DNA of 64,000 bases from Myxococcales bacterium (GCA_023248635.1 JAHFED010000011.1:1-64000); one strand, 5' to 3'. Positions 44,704-54,136 are shown, counted from the first letter of the stretch. Program-made: numbers and translations. Notes: generated by a model not told the origin, from the sequence alone.

Positions 44704-46542
44704 CTATGCGGCGCTGGCGGTCAACTCTTCCCTCGAGAAATGCTTGCAACGCACGCGCAGCTCGCTCCAGCTACCGACGTCGACAATGCGGCCCCGCTCG
44801 ACGACATAGATGCGATCGAAGTCGCGGGTTGTCGTCAAGCGGTGGGCCACGGACACAACGGAGCAGCTCGACAGATTGGCACGCAATGCAGCAAAGAGTG
44901 CCGTCTCCGTCGCTCCATCAAGAGCATTCGTGGCCTCATCCAGAACAAGAAAGCGGGGCTGCCGGTAGAGTGCCCTCGCGATGCCGAGACGCTGTCGTTG
45001 TCCCCCCGACAGGCGCACCCCCCGCTCACCAATGAGCGTTCCATAGCCGTTCGGCAAGTCCGCAACAAAATCATGTATTTGAGCTATTTGGCACACTTTT
45101 TCAACGCGCGATTTATCTATAGCATCGCGCGCCACACCGAATGCAACATTAACGCAGATACTGTCATCCAACAGAAAAATCTGTTGTGGCACATAGGCCG
45201 CGTTTTTCTGCCAACCCCAACGCTCACTCGGCGGCACAGGCTGTCCATCGACAGCAAGGCAACCAGAGTGCGGACTCAGCAAGCCCAAGAGCAGGTCTAC
45301 CAGAGTGCTTTTCCCCGCCCCGGTCGGTCCGACGAACGCAACCCACTCGCCCCGACCGACGACGACGGAGATGTCCTGCAGCGTCGCACGCGCGGTATTT
45401 TGGTACGCAAACGATGCAGCGATGAGCTCTACCTTGTCGACAAAGTCGCGTTGAGCGACGGCGCACATTGGCACCTCGCTGCCGAGCTTCCCAGCCAGAT
45501 CGCGGTGGAGAACATCGAGGGCACCGAGATTGAAACGGAGCTGGGTCAGACCACCAAACACGGTCTGAAGTGCAGGCAGGATGCGGTAGGCCGAAAATGC
45601 ATAGAGGCCAAGCACAGGCAAAACCTGCTGGACGGCCCGGCCGGTGCCGAGCCAGTAGAGCACCATAATCAGCACACCTGAAAAGGCAATCGATTCGATG
45701 GCAAACTTGGGTAACTGTGCAACAATTGTGTTAGTTGCTTGTCCCACCGCATAGCGATGCGACAACACCGAAAACTCATTGATCGCAACGGGCTCAAGGC
45801 CATACAATTGCAGTTCCTTGACGCCGCCAAGAGCTTCCTGGGCAATCTTGTAGCGGCGCTGGTTCAGGTCCACCCGCTCGAGCCCCCGCTGCGCCACGGA
45901 CCGTCTGACCACGGCGAAGAGCGCGCCATAAATTCCCCCGAAGATCACGATGACTCCAGCGGCCATGACCGGGTCAATGACGAAGAGAGCTGCAGAGACG
46001 GCGATGACGACGACGAGGCGAGCACTCAGTTGTACGCCTTGGACGATGACACCGATGACGACGGAGCTGACTTCTGCGAGAACATTCTTGCCAAGGTCGG
46101 CCGAATTTTGGGTCAGGAAAAATTCATACGGCTGTCGCAAATAGGCAGAAAGAAGTCGCACAGCTATCGTGTGGTTTCTCATCCAAGAAAACCGCAGGAG
46201 CGCCCAGGTCGTCGCAGCGCTGACGATGTTTCCGACGGTCACAAGGCACAATACAGCGACACCGACGGCGAGAAAAAACGTCTCTTTATCCTCAAAACCA
46301 AAGGTCGTGAAAGCCCATTGCAGCTTCTGGTTGCGGTCCACCAGAGTCGGATCTGCCAAGAGGCCCAGGAAGGGCACGATCGACGCCACTCCGGCCGTCT
46401 CGAACAAAGCCATCATCACGACGGCGGGCATGAGCTTTCCGAGCTGTCGACGCTCCCGAGGGGTTAGGATGTCCCACACCTTGCGCGGCCATGGGACGTC
46501 GGCTCCGTCCTTCGTCGCAGCGGCGACGGCTCCTTCGCTCAC
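44704..46542 (-). CDS. ABC exporter, PglK-like lipid-linked oligosaccharide flippase
   Basis: The protein is 612 residues: six N-terminal helices fused to one ATPase domain. The start of the membrane part (LFETAGVASIVPFLGLLADP) is typical of PglK. Walker A is GPTGAGKST, signature LSGGQRQR, Walker B FLVLDEATNALD (Asn where most have Ser). PglK flips undecaprenyl-PP oligosaccharides. No Wzx-type flippase is present, so it may serve this role for the whole locus. It overlaps the tyrosine-kinase gene by 4 bases. Confidence 0.9.
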   Translation of the reverse strand: MSEGAVAAATKDGADVPWPRKVWDILTPRERRQLGKLMPAVVMMALFETAGVASIVPFLGLLADPTLVDRNQKLQWAFTTFGFEDKETFFLAVGVAVLCLVTVGNIVSAATTWALLRFSWMRNHTIAVRLLSAYLRQPYEFFLTQNSADLGKNVLAEVSSVVIGVIVQGVQLSARLVVVIAVSAALFVIDPVMAAGVIVIFGGIYGALFAVVRRSVAQRGLERVDLNQRRYKIAQEALGGVKELQLYGLEPVAINEFSVLSHRYAVGQATNTIVAQLPKFAIESIAFSGVLIMVLYWLGTGRAVQQVLPVLGLYAFSAYRILPALQTVFGGLTQLRFNLGALDVLHRDLAGKLGSEVPMCAVAQRDFVDKVELIAASFAYQNTARATLQDISVVVGRGEWVAFVGPTGAGKSTLVDLLLGLLSPHSGCLAVDGQPVPPSERWGWQKNAAYVPQQIFLLDDSICVNVAFGVARDAIDKSRVEKVCQIAQIHDFVADLPNGYGTLIGERGVRLSGGQRQRLGIARALYRQPRFLVLDEATNALDGATETALFAALRANLSSCSVVSVAHRLTTTRDFDRIYVVERGRIVDVGSWSELRVRCKHFSREELTASAA

Positions 46543-48776
46543 TCAGCCGCTCGTGCTGGTGCTTTTTCGGCGTCATCACCGTAGTATCCACCGTATTTAT
46601 GATAATATGCATAGTAGACACCGCTGTAGCGCTTTGCGGTGACATCTACATCATTCAAGATGACGCCGAAGAGCCGTGCATTCGCGTCCTTCAAGGCGCG
46701 CACCGCATGCTTCACCGATTGCTTCGACGTCTTCTGACACTTGACGACGACGACGACGCCGTCGACCAATGTCCCGAGGATGGCTGGATCGGTGACGGGT
46801 CCAAGAGGAGGGGCGTCGAAGATCACACGGTCGTAGCGTTTCGACAGCTCGACAACGAGCGCGCGGAATTTCTCCGACAACAGGATCTCCGACGGGTTGG
46901 GCGGACGCGCTCCGCACGCGAGGATGTCCAGGTTCGGCACCTCGGTGCGCTGAACCGCCTGCTCGATGGTGGTCTCGCCCAGCAGCACCGTGGAGATGCC
47001 GAGGTCGCCATCGATGCCGAAGACGCGGTGCAGGCGCGGCTTGCGCATGTCGGTGTCGACGATGAGCGTCCGGCTCCCGGCCTGGGCCATGGTGATCGCC
47101 GTCGTCACCGCCGTGGTCGACTTGCCCTCCTGCGGTGACGGCGACGTCACGACCAAGGTGCGCAGGGGGCGGTCGGGGCTCATGAACATGAGATTGGTGC
47201 GGATGAAACGGGCGCATTCGGCGACGGCGCTGTGCGGATTCTTCAGCAGGAACAAGTCGCGCTCGCGAATGACCTGCAACTCGCCGCGCGCGCTGCCCTT
47301 GTCGCCGTCGATGGCAATCAAAGGCAACATGCCAAGGAAGGGGACGTCGACGAGACGCTCCAGGTCCTCTTGGCTCTTGATGGTCGAGTCCGCGACCTCG
47401 AGCAGCAAGGCGATGGCGATGCCGATGATCAATCCGCCGATGAGCGCCGACAACAGTGCTTGCTGCAGGTTCGGCTTGAACGGCGCCTTTGGTTGGATGG
47501 CGCGGTCGAGGATGCGCACGTTGTTGAAGGGCTGCGTGCCTGTCAGCCCGGCCTCCTTGATGCGGCTCGTCACCATGTCGAAGAGCTTGGCGTCGGTGTC
47601 TCGTTCACGCTTCATTCTCTCGTAGTCGATCAACAGTTTGTTCAGCCGCGCTTCCTTCGCGCGCTCTTCGGCGAGTGCTGCCTTGAGGCCGTCGATGCTG
47701 GTCTGGCGCGAGTTCTTTACGCGCTCCATCGACGTCAGCAGCGCTTGCACTTCGCGCTCGAGATCGACCTGCAGCGTCGCCTTTTGCTCGGCGATGAGCT
47801 TCATCTTTGGGTGGTCGGGCAGATAGCGCGCCGACAGCTCCATCTCTTGCCCGCGGACCTCGATCAAGCGCGTCTTCAGCTCGTTGACGACGCCGGCGTT
47901 TTGGATCTCGGGCAAGGTATCGATAAGTGAAGCGTCGGCCCTCACCTGCTCCAGCGCCTGCACGTTCAGCACCTCGCGGATGCGACCGGCTTCTTCAGTG
48001 GCGAGCTGCCCATTGAAAGCCGAGAGCCGCTGCGTGACCTCGTCGAGCTGGCTTTGGATGCTGGCGTTCAACACGTTGTTGTCGGCCATGAATTTCAAGA
48101 GGCCGTCTTCAGACGCGCTCAGCTTGGACCGCAGGTCTTCGTGCTGCTTCTTCAGCCAGTCCGACGCGTCCCGCGTGTTGTCGACGCGCTTGTCGAGGTT
48201 GGCGTCGAGATAAGCAGCAGCAACGGCGTTGGCGAGATCCGCGGTGAAACGAGGATCTTCATCGACGACGGCGATGCGGACGACGTTGGAGTCCTTGTCC
48301 GGCTCGATCGTGTATTTGCCGAGCACAAGGTCGGCGGGATCGAGGGTTTCGAGACGCTTGGCGCGGGCCGCGGGATCCGAGATGTCGCCCAAGCCGTTGC
48401 GCTTGTCGTCGTAGAGCAAGTTGAGAGCGTCGGCGGCGCTGCCGGCGACGGAGCGTGACCTCATCACCTCAAATTCGGTCTGAAAGAAGTTGCCGGGGGT
48501 CCAACCGCGGGCGCTGACCTCGTAGACGTCCTGCACGCCGGTCAGCACTTGGGGCGTGCGCAAGTCGATGATGATGCTCACCGCCGACTTGAACAGCTTG
48601 GGCTGCCGAGAGGTGTACAGCCCTGCTGACACCGTGGCGATGACGACCGAGAGCAGCACCAGCCACCAGCGCCGCAGCACCGCCCGCGGGTAGCGTTGCC
48701 AATCGATGGCCATCTCGGCGGACGAGGGGGCGTCGTCGAGACCGAGGTCGTCGGGCAGCACGGAATCCGGGATCAA
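46539..48776 (-). CDS. Wzc-type polysaccharide co-polymerase and tyrosine kinase
   Basis: The protein is 745 residues from TTG 48776, overlapping the exporter stop (TTGA). A Wzz domain flanked by helices at about 35-55 and near 440 encloses a long coiled coil. The BY-kinase domain has Walker A SPQEGKSTTAVTT, A' LIVDTDMRKPRLH and B RVIFDAPPLGPVTD. The last 30 residues contain eight Tyr (YYAYYHKYGGYY), the autophosphorylation cluster. It controls chain length and export together with the Wza-like protein encoded just upstream. Confidence 0.95.
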   Translation of the reverse strand: MIPDSVLPDDLGLDDAPSSAEMAIDWQRYPRAVLRRWWLVLLSVVIATVSAGLYTSRQPKLFKSAVSIIIDLRTPQVLTGVQDVYEVSARGWTPGNFFQTEFEVMRSRSVAGSAADALNLLYDDKRNGLGDISDPAARAKRLETLDPADLVLGKYTIEPDKDSNVVRIAVVDEDPRFTADLANAVAAAYLDANLDKRVDNTRDASDWLKKQHEDLRSKLSASEDGLLKFMADNNVLNASIQSQLDEVTQRLSAFNGQLATEEAGRIREVLNVQALEQVRADASLIDTLPEIQNAGVVNELKTRLIEVRGQEMELSARYLPDHPKMKLIAEQKATLQVDLEREVQALLTSMERVKNSRQTSIDGLKAALAEERAKEARLNKLLIDYERMKRERDTDAKLFDMVTSRIKEAGLTGTQPFNNVRILDRAIQPKAPFKPNLQQALLSALIGGLIIGIAIALLLEVADSTIKSQEDLERLVDVPFLGMLPLIAIDGDKGSARGELQVIRERDLFLLKNPHSAVAECARFIRTNLMFMSPDRPLRTLVVTSPSPQEGKSTTAVTTAITMAQAGSRTLIVDTDMRKPRLHRVFGIDGDLGISTVLLGETTIEQAVQRTEVPNLDILACGARPPNPSEILLSEKFRALVVELSKRYDRVIFDAPPLGPVTDPAILGTLVDGVVVVVKCQKTSKQSVKHAVRALKDANARLFGVILNDVDVTAKRYSGVYYAYYHKYGGYYGDDAEKAPARAAE

Positions 48777-49417
48777 AAGAGGGTCTCGGGAACAAAGAGG
48801 ATGTCACCGGGCTGCAGCTCGACATCGGGGGCCTGTCCCCTGCCGATGGCGGCGACGTCGACAGCGACGCGGACTTGCTTGCCTTGGTGCTCGCGGGTGA
48901 GCAGGGCGCGGGAGCCGTCGGCCACCTTGGTCGTTCCTCCCGCGCGGGCGATGGCCTCGATGACCGTCATGCGGCCAGCATCGATGGGGACCGGGCCAGG
49001 CTTGCCGACGGAGCCAAGCACGAACACCTTCTGCGAGTTGCGCTCCTTGATGAAGAGGCTGACTTCGGCGCTCTTGAGATAGCGCGCGTTGTAGGCGTCG
49101 GTGATGGTGGCACTCAGCTGGTCTGGTGTGTGGCCGGCGGCGGAGACGGGGCCAATGAGCGGAAGACGAATGGTCCCGTTTTCCGAGATCTGGTGGATCC
49201 CCGTCAGATCGGGCTCATTAAAGACGCGCACTTCGACGACGTCGCCGGGGCCCAGCAGCTCGGTCTGGCCCAAATCGGGGGGCGGGAGATCGGTGGCCGG
49301 CGGCAGCCCGCAGGTCGCAGCGCTGGCCAAGGCGCAGAGCAGGCCCAAGCAGGCTCCGCCCATTCCGGTCCCAGGGCCAGAAACACGAGGAAAATCCCGC
49401 CCGTATCTGATCCTCAT
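48773..49417 (-). CDS. Wza-type polysaccharide export lipoprotein
   Basis: The protein is about 214 residues from ATG 49417 (GGAG upstream; ATG 49426 and 49363 also possible). The signal ends in ASAATC, a likely lipobox. Then LLGPGDVVEVRVFNEPDLTG is the poly_export domain and VFVLGSVGKPGPVPIDAGRMTVIEAIARAGG the SLBB domain. It forms the outer-membrane export channel with the Wzc partner. It is shorter than E. coli Wza and lacks its third SLBB domain. Confidence 0.92.
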   Translation of the reverse strand: MRIRYGRDFPRVSGPGTGMGGACLGLLCALASAATCGLPPATDLPPPDLGQTELLGPGDVVEVRVFNEPDLTGIHQISENGTIRLPLIGPVSAAGHTPDQLSATITDAYNARYLKSAEVSLFIKERNSQKVFVLGSVGKPGPVPIDAGRMTVIEAIARAGGTTKVADGSRALLTREHQGKQVRVAVDVAAIGRGQAPDVELQPGDILFVPETLF

Positions 49418-49560
49418 TCTCTCCATCGGCCTGGCCCGGCCCGAGTGCTTCCTGTTGTGTGCCGTTGGTACGGCCCTTGTGCCGTTGGCAAGGCTCAGAG
49501 GCTGTGAGGCGCCCGTCGACGCCAGACCCCCAGGTCGGTGTCCAGGCTCGTCGACAGCGT

Positions 49561-50847
49561 TCAGAGGCTCCACAGGGTGCGCCCTTGGGCGTGCGCAGGC
49601 GCCACGATCGACTTGACGTCGACGATGACGCCGCCCTGCCGAACGCCCGCCAACAGCCCCGCTCCGCGCTGCACGAAGGCCTGGTGCCCCACAGCGACGA
49701 CGGCGCCGGCGAGGCTCTGGAGCTCGTCGGCGGCCACCACCTCGATGCCGTATTCGTGACGGGCCTCATCGGCATCGACGCAGGGATCGTGCACCAGCGG
49801 CACCACGCCGAAGCTCTGCAACTCGGCCACGATGTCGGGGACCCGCGAGTTGCGCAGATCGGGCACGTTTTCCTTGAAGGTCAAGCCGAAGACGCCGACG
49901 CGGGCGCCCTTGACCGGGATGTCGGCGTTGACGAGGAGCTTCACCAGCTTTTGGGCAATGAAGGCGCCCATGCCGTCGTTGATGCGCCGACCCGCAAGAA
50001 TGACCTGGGGGTGGTAGCCGAGCTGCTCCGCCATCGTCGTCAGGTAGTAGGGGTCGACGCCGATGCAGTGGCCGCCCACGAGGCCCGGGGTGAACTTGAG
50101 GAAGTTCCATTTGGTGCCGGCCGCCTCGAGGACGTCGCGGGTGCGGATGCCCTTCTTGTCGAAGATCAGCGCCAGCTCATTCATGAGGGCGATGTTGAGA
50201 TCGCGCTGCGTGTTCTCGATGACCTTGGCCGCTTCGGCGACCTGGATGGTGGGCGCCCGGTGCACGCCCGCCTCAACGATGGCGCCATAGGCGGCGGCGA
50301 CGCGGTCGAGGGTCGGTGCGTCTTCACCCGACACCACCTTGGTGATGCGCTCGAGGGTGTGCTCCTTGTCACCGGGGTTGATGCGCTCGGGGCTGTAGCC
50401 GAGCTTGAAGCCGGCGCCGCGCTTTTTGCCGCTGTGCTTTTCGATCACGGGTCCGCAGACGTCTTCGGTGACGCCCGGGTAAACCGTGGACTCGAAGACG
50501 ACGACGACGTCGCTGCATCTCGACTCGGCGATGGCCTTGCCCACCGTCTCGCTGGCGCGCACCAGCGGCGAAAGGTCCGGGCGCTTGTTGGCATCGACGG
50601 GCGTGGGGACAGCGACGACGAAGAAGCTGACGTCTCTGAGGTCGTCGAGCTGATCGGTGATGCGCAACCCGGCGGCGCGCAGATCCTCGGCGCTGGTCTC
50701 GCCGTTGCGGTCGACGCCGGCGCGCAGATCGGCCACGCGGCGCGCGTTGACGTCGAAGCCAACGGTGCCGGGCAGCTTGCGGGCAAACGCGAGCGCGACG
50801 GGCAGCCCCACGTAGCCAAGACCCAATACGGCAACCACCTCCTTCAT
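49561..50847 (-). CDS. Nucleotide-sugar 6-dehydrogenase (TviB/WbpO-like)
   Basis: The protein is 428 residues from ATG 50847 with AGGTGA upstream. VAVLGLGYVGLPVALAFA binds NAD, ESTVYPGVTE and LGYSPERINPGD follow, and the catalytic Cys is in GLVGGHCIGVDPYYL. The family oxidises UDP-N-acetylhexosamines to uronic acids. WbpO and TviB are the nearest groups by these motifs, so UDP-GalNAcA or UDP-GlcNAcA is likely. It adds an acidic sugar to the glycan precursors. Confidence 0.92.
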   Translation of the reverse strand: MKEVVAVLGLGYVGLPVALAFARKLPGTVGFDVNARRVADLRAGVDRNGETSAEDLRAAGLRITDQLDDLRDVSFFVVAVPTPVDANKRPDLSPLVRASETVGKAIAESRCSDVVVVFESTVYPGVTEDVCGPVIEKHSGKKRGAGFKLGYSPERINPGDKEHTLERITKVVSGEDAPTLDRVAAAYGAIVEAGVHRAPTIQVAEAAKVIENTQRDLNIALMNELALIFDKKGIRTRDVLEAAGTKWNFLKFTPGLVGGHCIGVDPYYLTTMAEQLGYHPQVILAGRRINDGMGAFIAQKLVKLLVNADIPVKGARVGVFGLTFKENVPDLRNSRVPDIVAELQSFGVVPLVHDPCVDADEARHEYGIEVVAADELQSLAGAVVAVGHQAFVQRGAGLLAGVRQGGVIVDVKSIVAPAHAQGRTLWSL

Positions 50848-50949
50848 CGAATCACCTGCCCCGTCCTGCTTCGTTGTGTCGTCGTGCTTGGGATCTTCTT
50901 GCACATCGCGGCTCTGACGTGACGGCGTCAAGTGCGATGGCTTGCGCCC

Positions 50950-51885
50950 TCAAAAGAGCTCCAGGTCGCCCAGCTGCAGACCCCAGGCGGCACGCTGCCG
51001 AAAGTCCCTGTTTGGGACCCGACTCGTCAAGGGCCGGGCCACGAAACGAGGGCCAACGCGGGGCAGCGGAACGAAGCCGGCGCCGACGAGGGCCAGGGAG
51101 GTGCGCGAGGCCCAGGGACACACAGCGACGGCATAGTCAGCGTCGAGGGCGCCGACCAGATCGCCGACACAGCGGGCGGCGGCGGCGACACTGCGCCGGT
51201 CACCTTGGTGCAGCACTTCGCAAATCATGGCCTCCCAGAAGCGGCCCCGTCGCCGTCGTCGACCAATGGCCAGCGCGGTGCCATCCGCCACGACCCGGTA
51301 GTCGAGGCCTGGTGCATCGGCGTAGCGCCACACCAAGAAAGGGCGAGAGACAGGCGTGTGCAGACGGCGGTCCACCAAGGCCACCGGCAGGGACACATCG
51401 CGGAGCAAGGCTGCGCTCAACGCCGATGAACGACGACGACGCCATCCAGACCAGCAGGTCCAAACCGTGATGCGGCCAAGGTCGCGCCAGCCCATCTTGA
51501 GATAACCCGCCCCGCTCTTGGCATTGGGCGTGTTGAAGACGACGTCGACGCCGTCGTCAGCGAGCTCCTTGCACAACTGCAGGGTCAGCTTCTTGAACAG
51601 GCCACGGCCCTGGTGAGCGGGGTGGGTGACGGTGTCGACGGCGCGAACCGCTTTCACGGCGCCGCCCTCGTCGACGAGGTCCCAGCGCAAGAAGGCGCGC
51701 ATCGCCACCAAGCCGTCGCCCCCGTCGGCGACGAGGACCGGCGAAGTGCCGAAGGGGTTTGCCTCGTGCTTCCAACGCCACACCTCGGCGCTGCGCTCCT
51801 GGGTGCCGAGTCCGAGTCCGAGCCTCATCAGCGCCACGATGGCGGAAACATCGGCGGGCTGTGCACGGCGGACGACGACGCTCAC
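50950..51885 (-). CDS. GNAT family N-acetyltransferase with C-terminal extension
   Basis: The protein is 311 residues from GTG 51885, overlapping the NusG-like stop (GTGA). The first 150 residues form a GNAT fold; HPAHQGRGLFKKL is the acetyl-CoA loop (Q/R-x-x-G-x-G). The C-terminal half repeats some GNAT-like features (CVGDLVGALDADYAVAVCP) and may be a second, degenerate domain. The family is common in exopolysaccharide loci. Substrate unknown, probably an amino sugar. Confidence 0.8.
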   Translation of the reverse strand: MSVVVRRAQPADVSAIVALMRLGLGLGTQERSAEVWRWKHEANPFGTSPVLVADGGDGLVAMRAFLRWDLVDEGGAVKAVRAVDTVTHPAHQGRGLFKKLTLQLCKELADDGVDVVFNTPNAKSGAGYLKMGWRDLGRITVWTCWSGWRRRRSSALSAALLRDVSLPVALVDRRLHTPVSRPFLVWRYADAPGLDYRVVADGTALAIGRRRRRGRFWEAMICEVLHQGDRRSVAAAARCVGDLVGALDADYAVAVCPWASRTSLALVGAGFVPLPRVGPRFVARPLTSRVPNRDFRQRAAWGLQLGDLELF

Positions 51886-52406
51886 CAAACGCCCGCGTCC
51901 TCGAGCACGTCGTCGGCGCTGAGCACCGTCCTCACGCCACGCCCGAGCAAACGAATGGAAACGACCAGTCGACGTTGCCCATCGCTGCCCTTCTCGACAA
52001 CGCCCCGCACGCCCTTCAAAGGCCCGACGACGACGACGACGGCCATTCCCGGCACCAGCTTCTCGACGGGATCGAGGGCCCGCTCCTGCGCCAAGAGCAG
52101 CTGCAGCGAGTGCACCTCCTCATCGGAAACGGCAGGAGCGACGTCGACGCGGTGAGGCCGGCGCCCGACGACGTCGTAAACGTGCCTGACCTTCAGCAGG
52201 GCCACGCGCTTCTCCGGCGTCATTTCGCTGCGCACGAGCACGTAGCCGGGAAAGAGCGGCACCTCGACGGTCTGGATGCGATCGCTCCAAGGACGGCGAT
52301 CGAGGCGCACCGGCAAGAAGACGTCGTCGACGACGTGCACCAAGCCGTCAGCAGCGGCGCGCTCGCTGCGAGCGTGGACGGCGACGGCGTACCATTTGGC
52401 GGCCAT
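51882..52406 (-). CDS. NusG/RfaH-like transcription elongation factor
   Basis: The protein is 174 residues from ATG 52406. The NGN domain starts KWYAVAVHARSERAAADGL and has VPLFPGYVLVR; a KOW motif follows (VPGMAVVVVVGPLKGVRGVVEK). Specialised NusG paralogues (RfaH, UpxY, TaA) load onto RNA polymerase and prevent early termination in long polysaccharide operons. Its position as second gene of this 43-kb unit fits that role. No clear ops/JUMPstart element could be picked out upstream. Confidence 0.88.
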   Translation of the reverse strand: MAAKWYAVAVHARSERAAADGLVHVVDDVFLPVRLDRRPWSDRIQTVEVPLFPGYVLVRSEMTPEKRVALLKVRHVYDVVGRRPHRVDVAPAVSDEEVHSLQLLLAQERALDPVEKLVPGMAVVVVVGPLKGVRGVVEKGSDGQRRLVVSIRLLGRGVRTVLSADDVLEDAGVW

Positions 52407-52408
52407 CG

Positions 52409-53692
52409 TCAGTACCGCAGGCTCGCCAGCACCAGGGTCTCGTTGCGGGCGTAGTTGAGGCTGGTCGGGACGCCGGCGGACGAGATGTCGCTGGCGTTGG
52501 TGATCCGCCAGTTCGTGGTGTTCGAGATGCCGACGCTCAGCCAGTCGAAGAAGAAGTAGCTGGCGTTCAGGGCGGCGTCCAGATGGCCATCCAAGCGGCC
52601 GACGACGGTGTCTGTGAGATCCTCGCTGGATTGTTCGGCCCCGAACTCGAGAATGGAATACCCAGCTGTGGCACTCAGCGAAAACCGGCCGAACAATGTT
52701 TGGGTAAATCCGCCGTAGATCCGGCTGTTTCCGATGTATTGATACAGTGCAATTGGATCGAAGCTGCGCTGAAAGCCACCGGAGACCCCCGTCATCGGCG
52801 ACGGCGCCCACTGCAGCTCCACCTGGCCAACGAGACCAAAGACATCCGCCGAGCTCAGAGCACCAGCTGGATCAAAAGACATTGGGTTGGAATATCCCAG
52901 AGACGCCGATCCAGCGACCTTCGGAAGGAAGTTCCCTTTGATGCCGAGGTTCACGCTCAGGGGCAATGCAAAGCCCTGGGTGGCCGTAAAAGGGTAGTTC
53001 TGGAACGAGCCATTCAGCGTCAAAAACACACCGGTTTTCGGCAGAAATCGATAGTCCGCCCGCAGCTGCAGATTATGGCTCACGGTATCCAGCTCCCCCT
53101 GGTCGATGATGCCGCCTCGATTTTCGAAATCAACATACTTTAGAAAGCCAAATAAATAGCCAAGACGCAGCTGTAGCGTGCCGCCGCCGGGCGTCCATCC
53201 GATGCCGGTGCGCAGCTGGTTGTTGAGGCGGGTCAGCAGCGAGCCGATGACGACGACGCCCGGATCGCTGTGCCAGGACAGGGTGTCGCCGACGGCGAAG
53301 CTGAACATGCCCCCACGGTTCACCTCCAAGTCCGCGGAAACATTGGACTGGTACAGGAGAAAATTCCGGGTCTCAACGTCGATCAGACCGGGGAGGAAAC
53401 CGTAGTCGAGCTCGCCCTTGCCCGAAAAGGACAGCAGCGATCCTGGCGCCTTGATGTCGAAAAAGGGGCGGATGCGGGCGGTGACGTCGCCGGCGAAGCG
53501 GTCTGTGGCCAGCGGGGTCGTGTAGGGATTCGTGTCGAAGCCAGCGCCGGTGTCGAGGCCCAGGTGCAAGCGAGAACGCCCGTCCTCTGAGAGCGGCACA
53601 CCGCCGTCGTTCTGCGCCTTCACGCCGCCTGCCGACTGCGCCGCCGCCGGCACGGCGATCAAGGCTGCAATCATGGCGGCGAAGCGGGTCAC
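52409..53692 (-). CDS. Outer-membrane beta-barrel protein of the export locus
   Basis: The protein is 427 residues from GTG 53692, with a signal peptide (TRFAAMIAALIAVPAAAQ). The remainder alternates short amphipathic strands with turns, ends in aromatic LASLRY, and resembles the BBP2 family of outer-membrane barrels seen in exopolysaccharide loci. It probably helps secretion or anchors the polymer. It is the first gene of the long unit and is followed by the NusG-like gene 2 bases later. Confidence 0.8.
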   Translation of the reverse strand: MTRFAAMIAALIAVPAAAQSAGGVKAQNDGGVPLSEDGRSRLHLGLDTGAGFDTNPYTTPLATDRFAGDVTARIRPFFDIKAPGSLLSFSGKGELDYGFLPGLIDVETRNFLLYQSNVSADLEVNRGGMFSFAVGDTLSWHSDPGVVVIGSLLTRLNNQLRTGIGWTPGGGTLQLRLGYLFGFLKYVDFENRGGIIDQGELDTVSHNLQLRADYRFLPKTGVFLTLNGSFQNYPFTATQGFALPLSVNLGIKGNFLPKVAGSASLGYSNPMSFDPAGALSSADVFGLVGQVELQWAPSPMTGVSGGFQRSFDPIALYQYIGNSRIYGGFTQTLFGRFSLSATAGYSILEFGAEQSSEDLTDTVVGRLDGHLDAALNASYFFFDWLSVGISNTTNWRITNASDISSAGVPTSLNYARNETLVLASLRY

Positions 53693-53834
53693 GACGGAAA
53701 TTCACTCCCCAGGCCAGGCCAGACTAAGCAGGACGCAATGCAGCTGCAAGCTTCCGGATTGGTGTTGTCAACTCTGCGGCCCGTTCATGATCTCCCTGCC
53801 GCGGCGTTGCTCAGCCCCGTCACGCTTCCTAGGA

Positions 53835-53853
53835 GAGAATAAGAATCGTTCTC
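53835..53853. promoter_or_regulatory. Fur-box-like palindrome upstream of the polysaccharide locus
   Basis: GAGAATAAGAATCGTTCTC matches 14 of 19 positions of the classical Fur consensus and is partly palindromic. It lies about 145 bp before the GTG of the barrel gene. A TTGACA on the minus strand at 53771-53766 could be a -35, without a clear -10. Iron control is only a suggestion. Confidence 0.3.
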
Positions 53854-53886
53854 AAAATCGAGCCCGCCACCCACCCCTGGCCCTTT

Positions 53887-54021
53887 ATCCCGCATCCCCT
53901 TGATGTTCGACCGCGTTCCGAGCTGGGAAAGACGCGGGATGATGCGCGTGAAGCGCCCGCGGAACGCGGAGTTGGTGGGGGGCCCCGCGTCCGGCTCCGC
54001 CGGCGCCAGAAGAGCATCCCC
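53887..54021 (-). repeat. Dispersed GC-rich intergenic repeat, copy D (inverted)
   Basis: On the minus strand it begins at GGGGATGCTCTTCTGG (right end), then the core CCGGCGGAGCCGG, CACCAACTCCGCG, CATCATCCCGCG and CAGCTCGGAACGCGGTCGAA, ending near ATGCGGGAT. It is close to copies A and C. With the Fur-like site it fills most of the gene-free gap 53693-54186 and separates the polysaccharide locus from the ExbB/ExbD operon. Confidence 0.9.
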
Positions 54022-54136
54022 ATTAGGGAGGGGCCCAGCTAAACTGGCCAGAAAAATGTGTCAATCATTATATTGCAAGGGAGATCTATTTGAGGGCGGG
54101 GAGATGATTTCTGAGATCTCTGCGCAAACCACAGAC

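Noticed and set aside
53829-54023. Small ORF through repeat copy D, with similar peptides in copies A/B
   Set aside because: The Arg/Ser-rich frame is shared only because the DNA repeat is shared; no ribosome site and no constant start or stop between copies.
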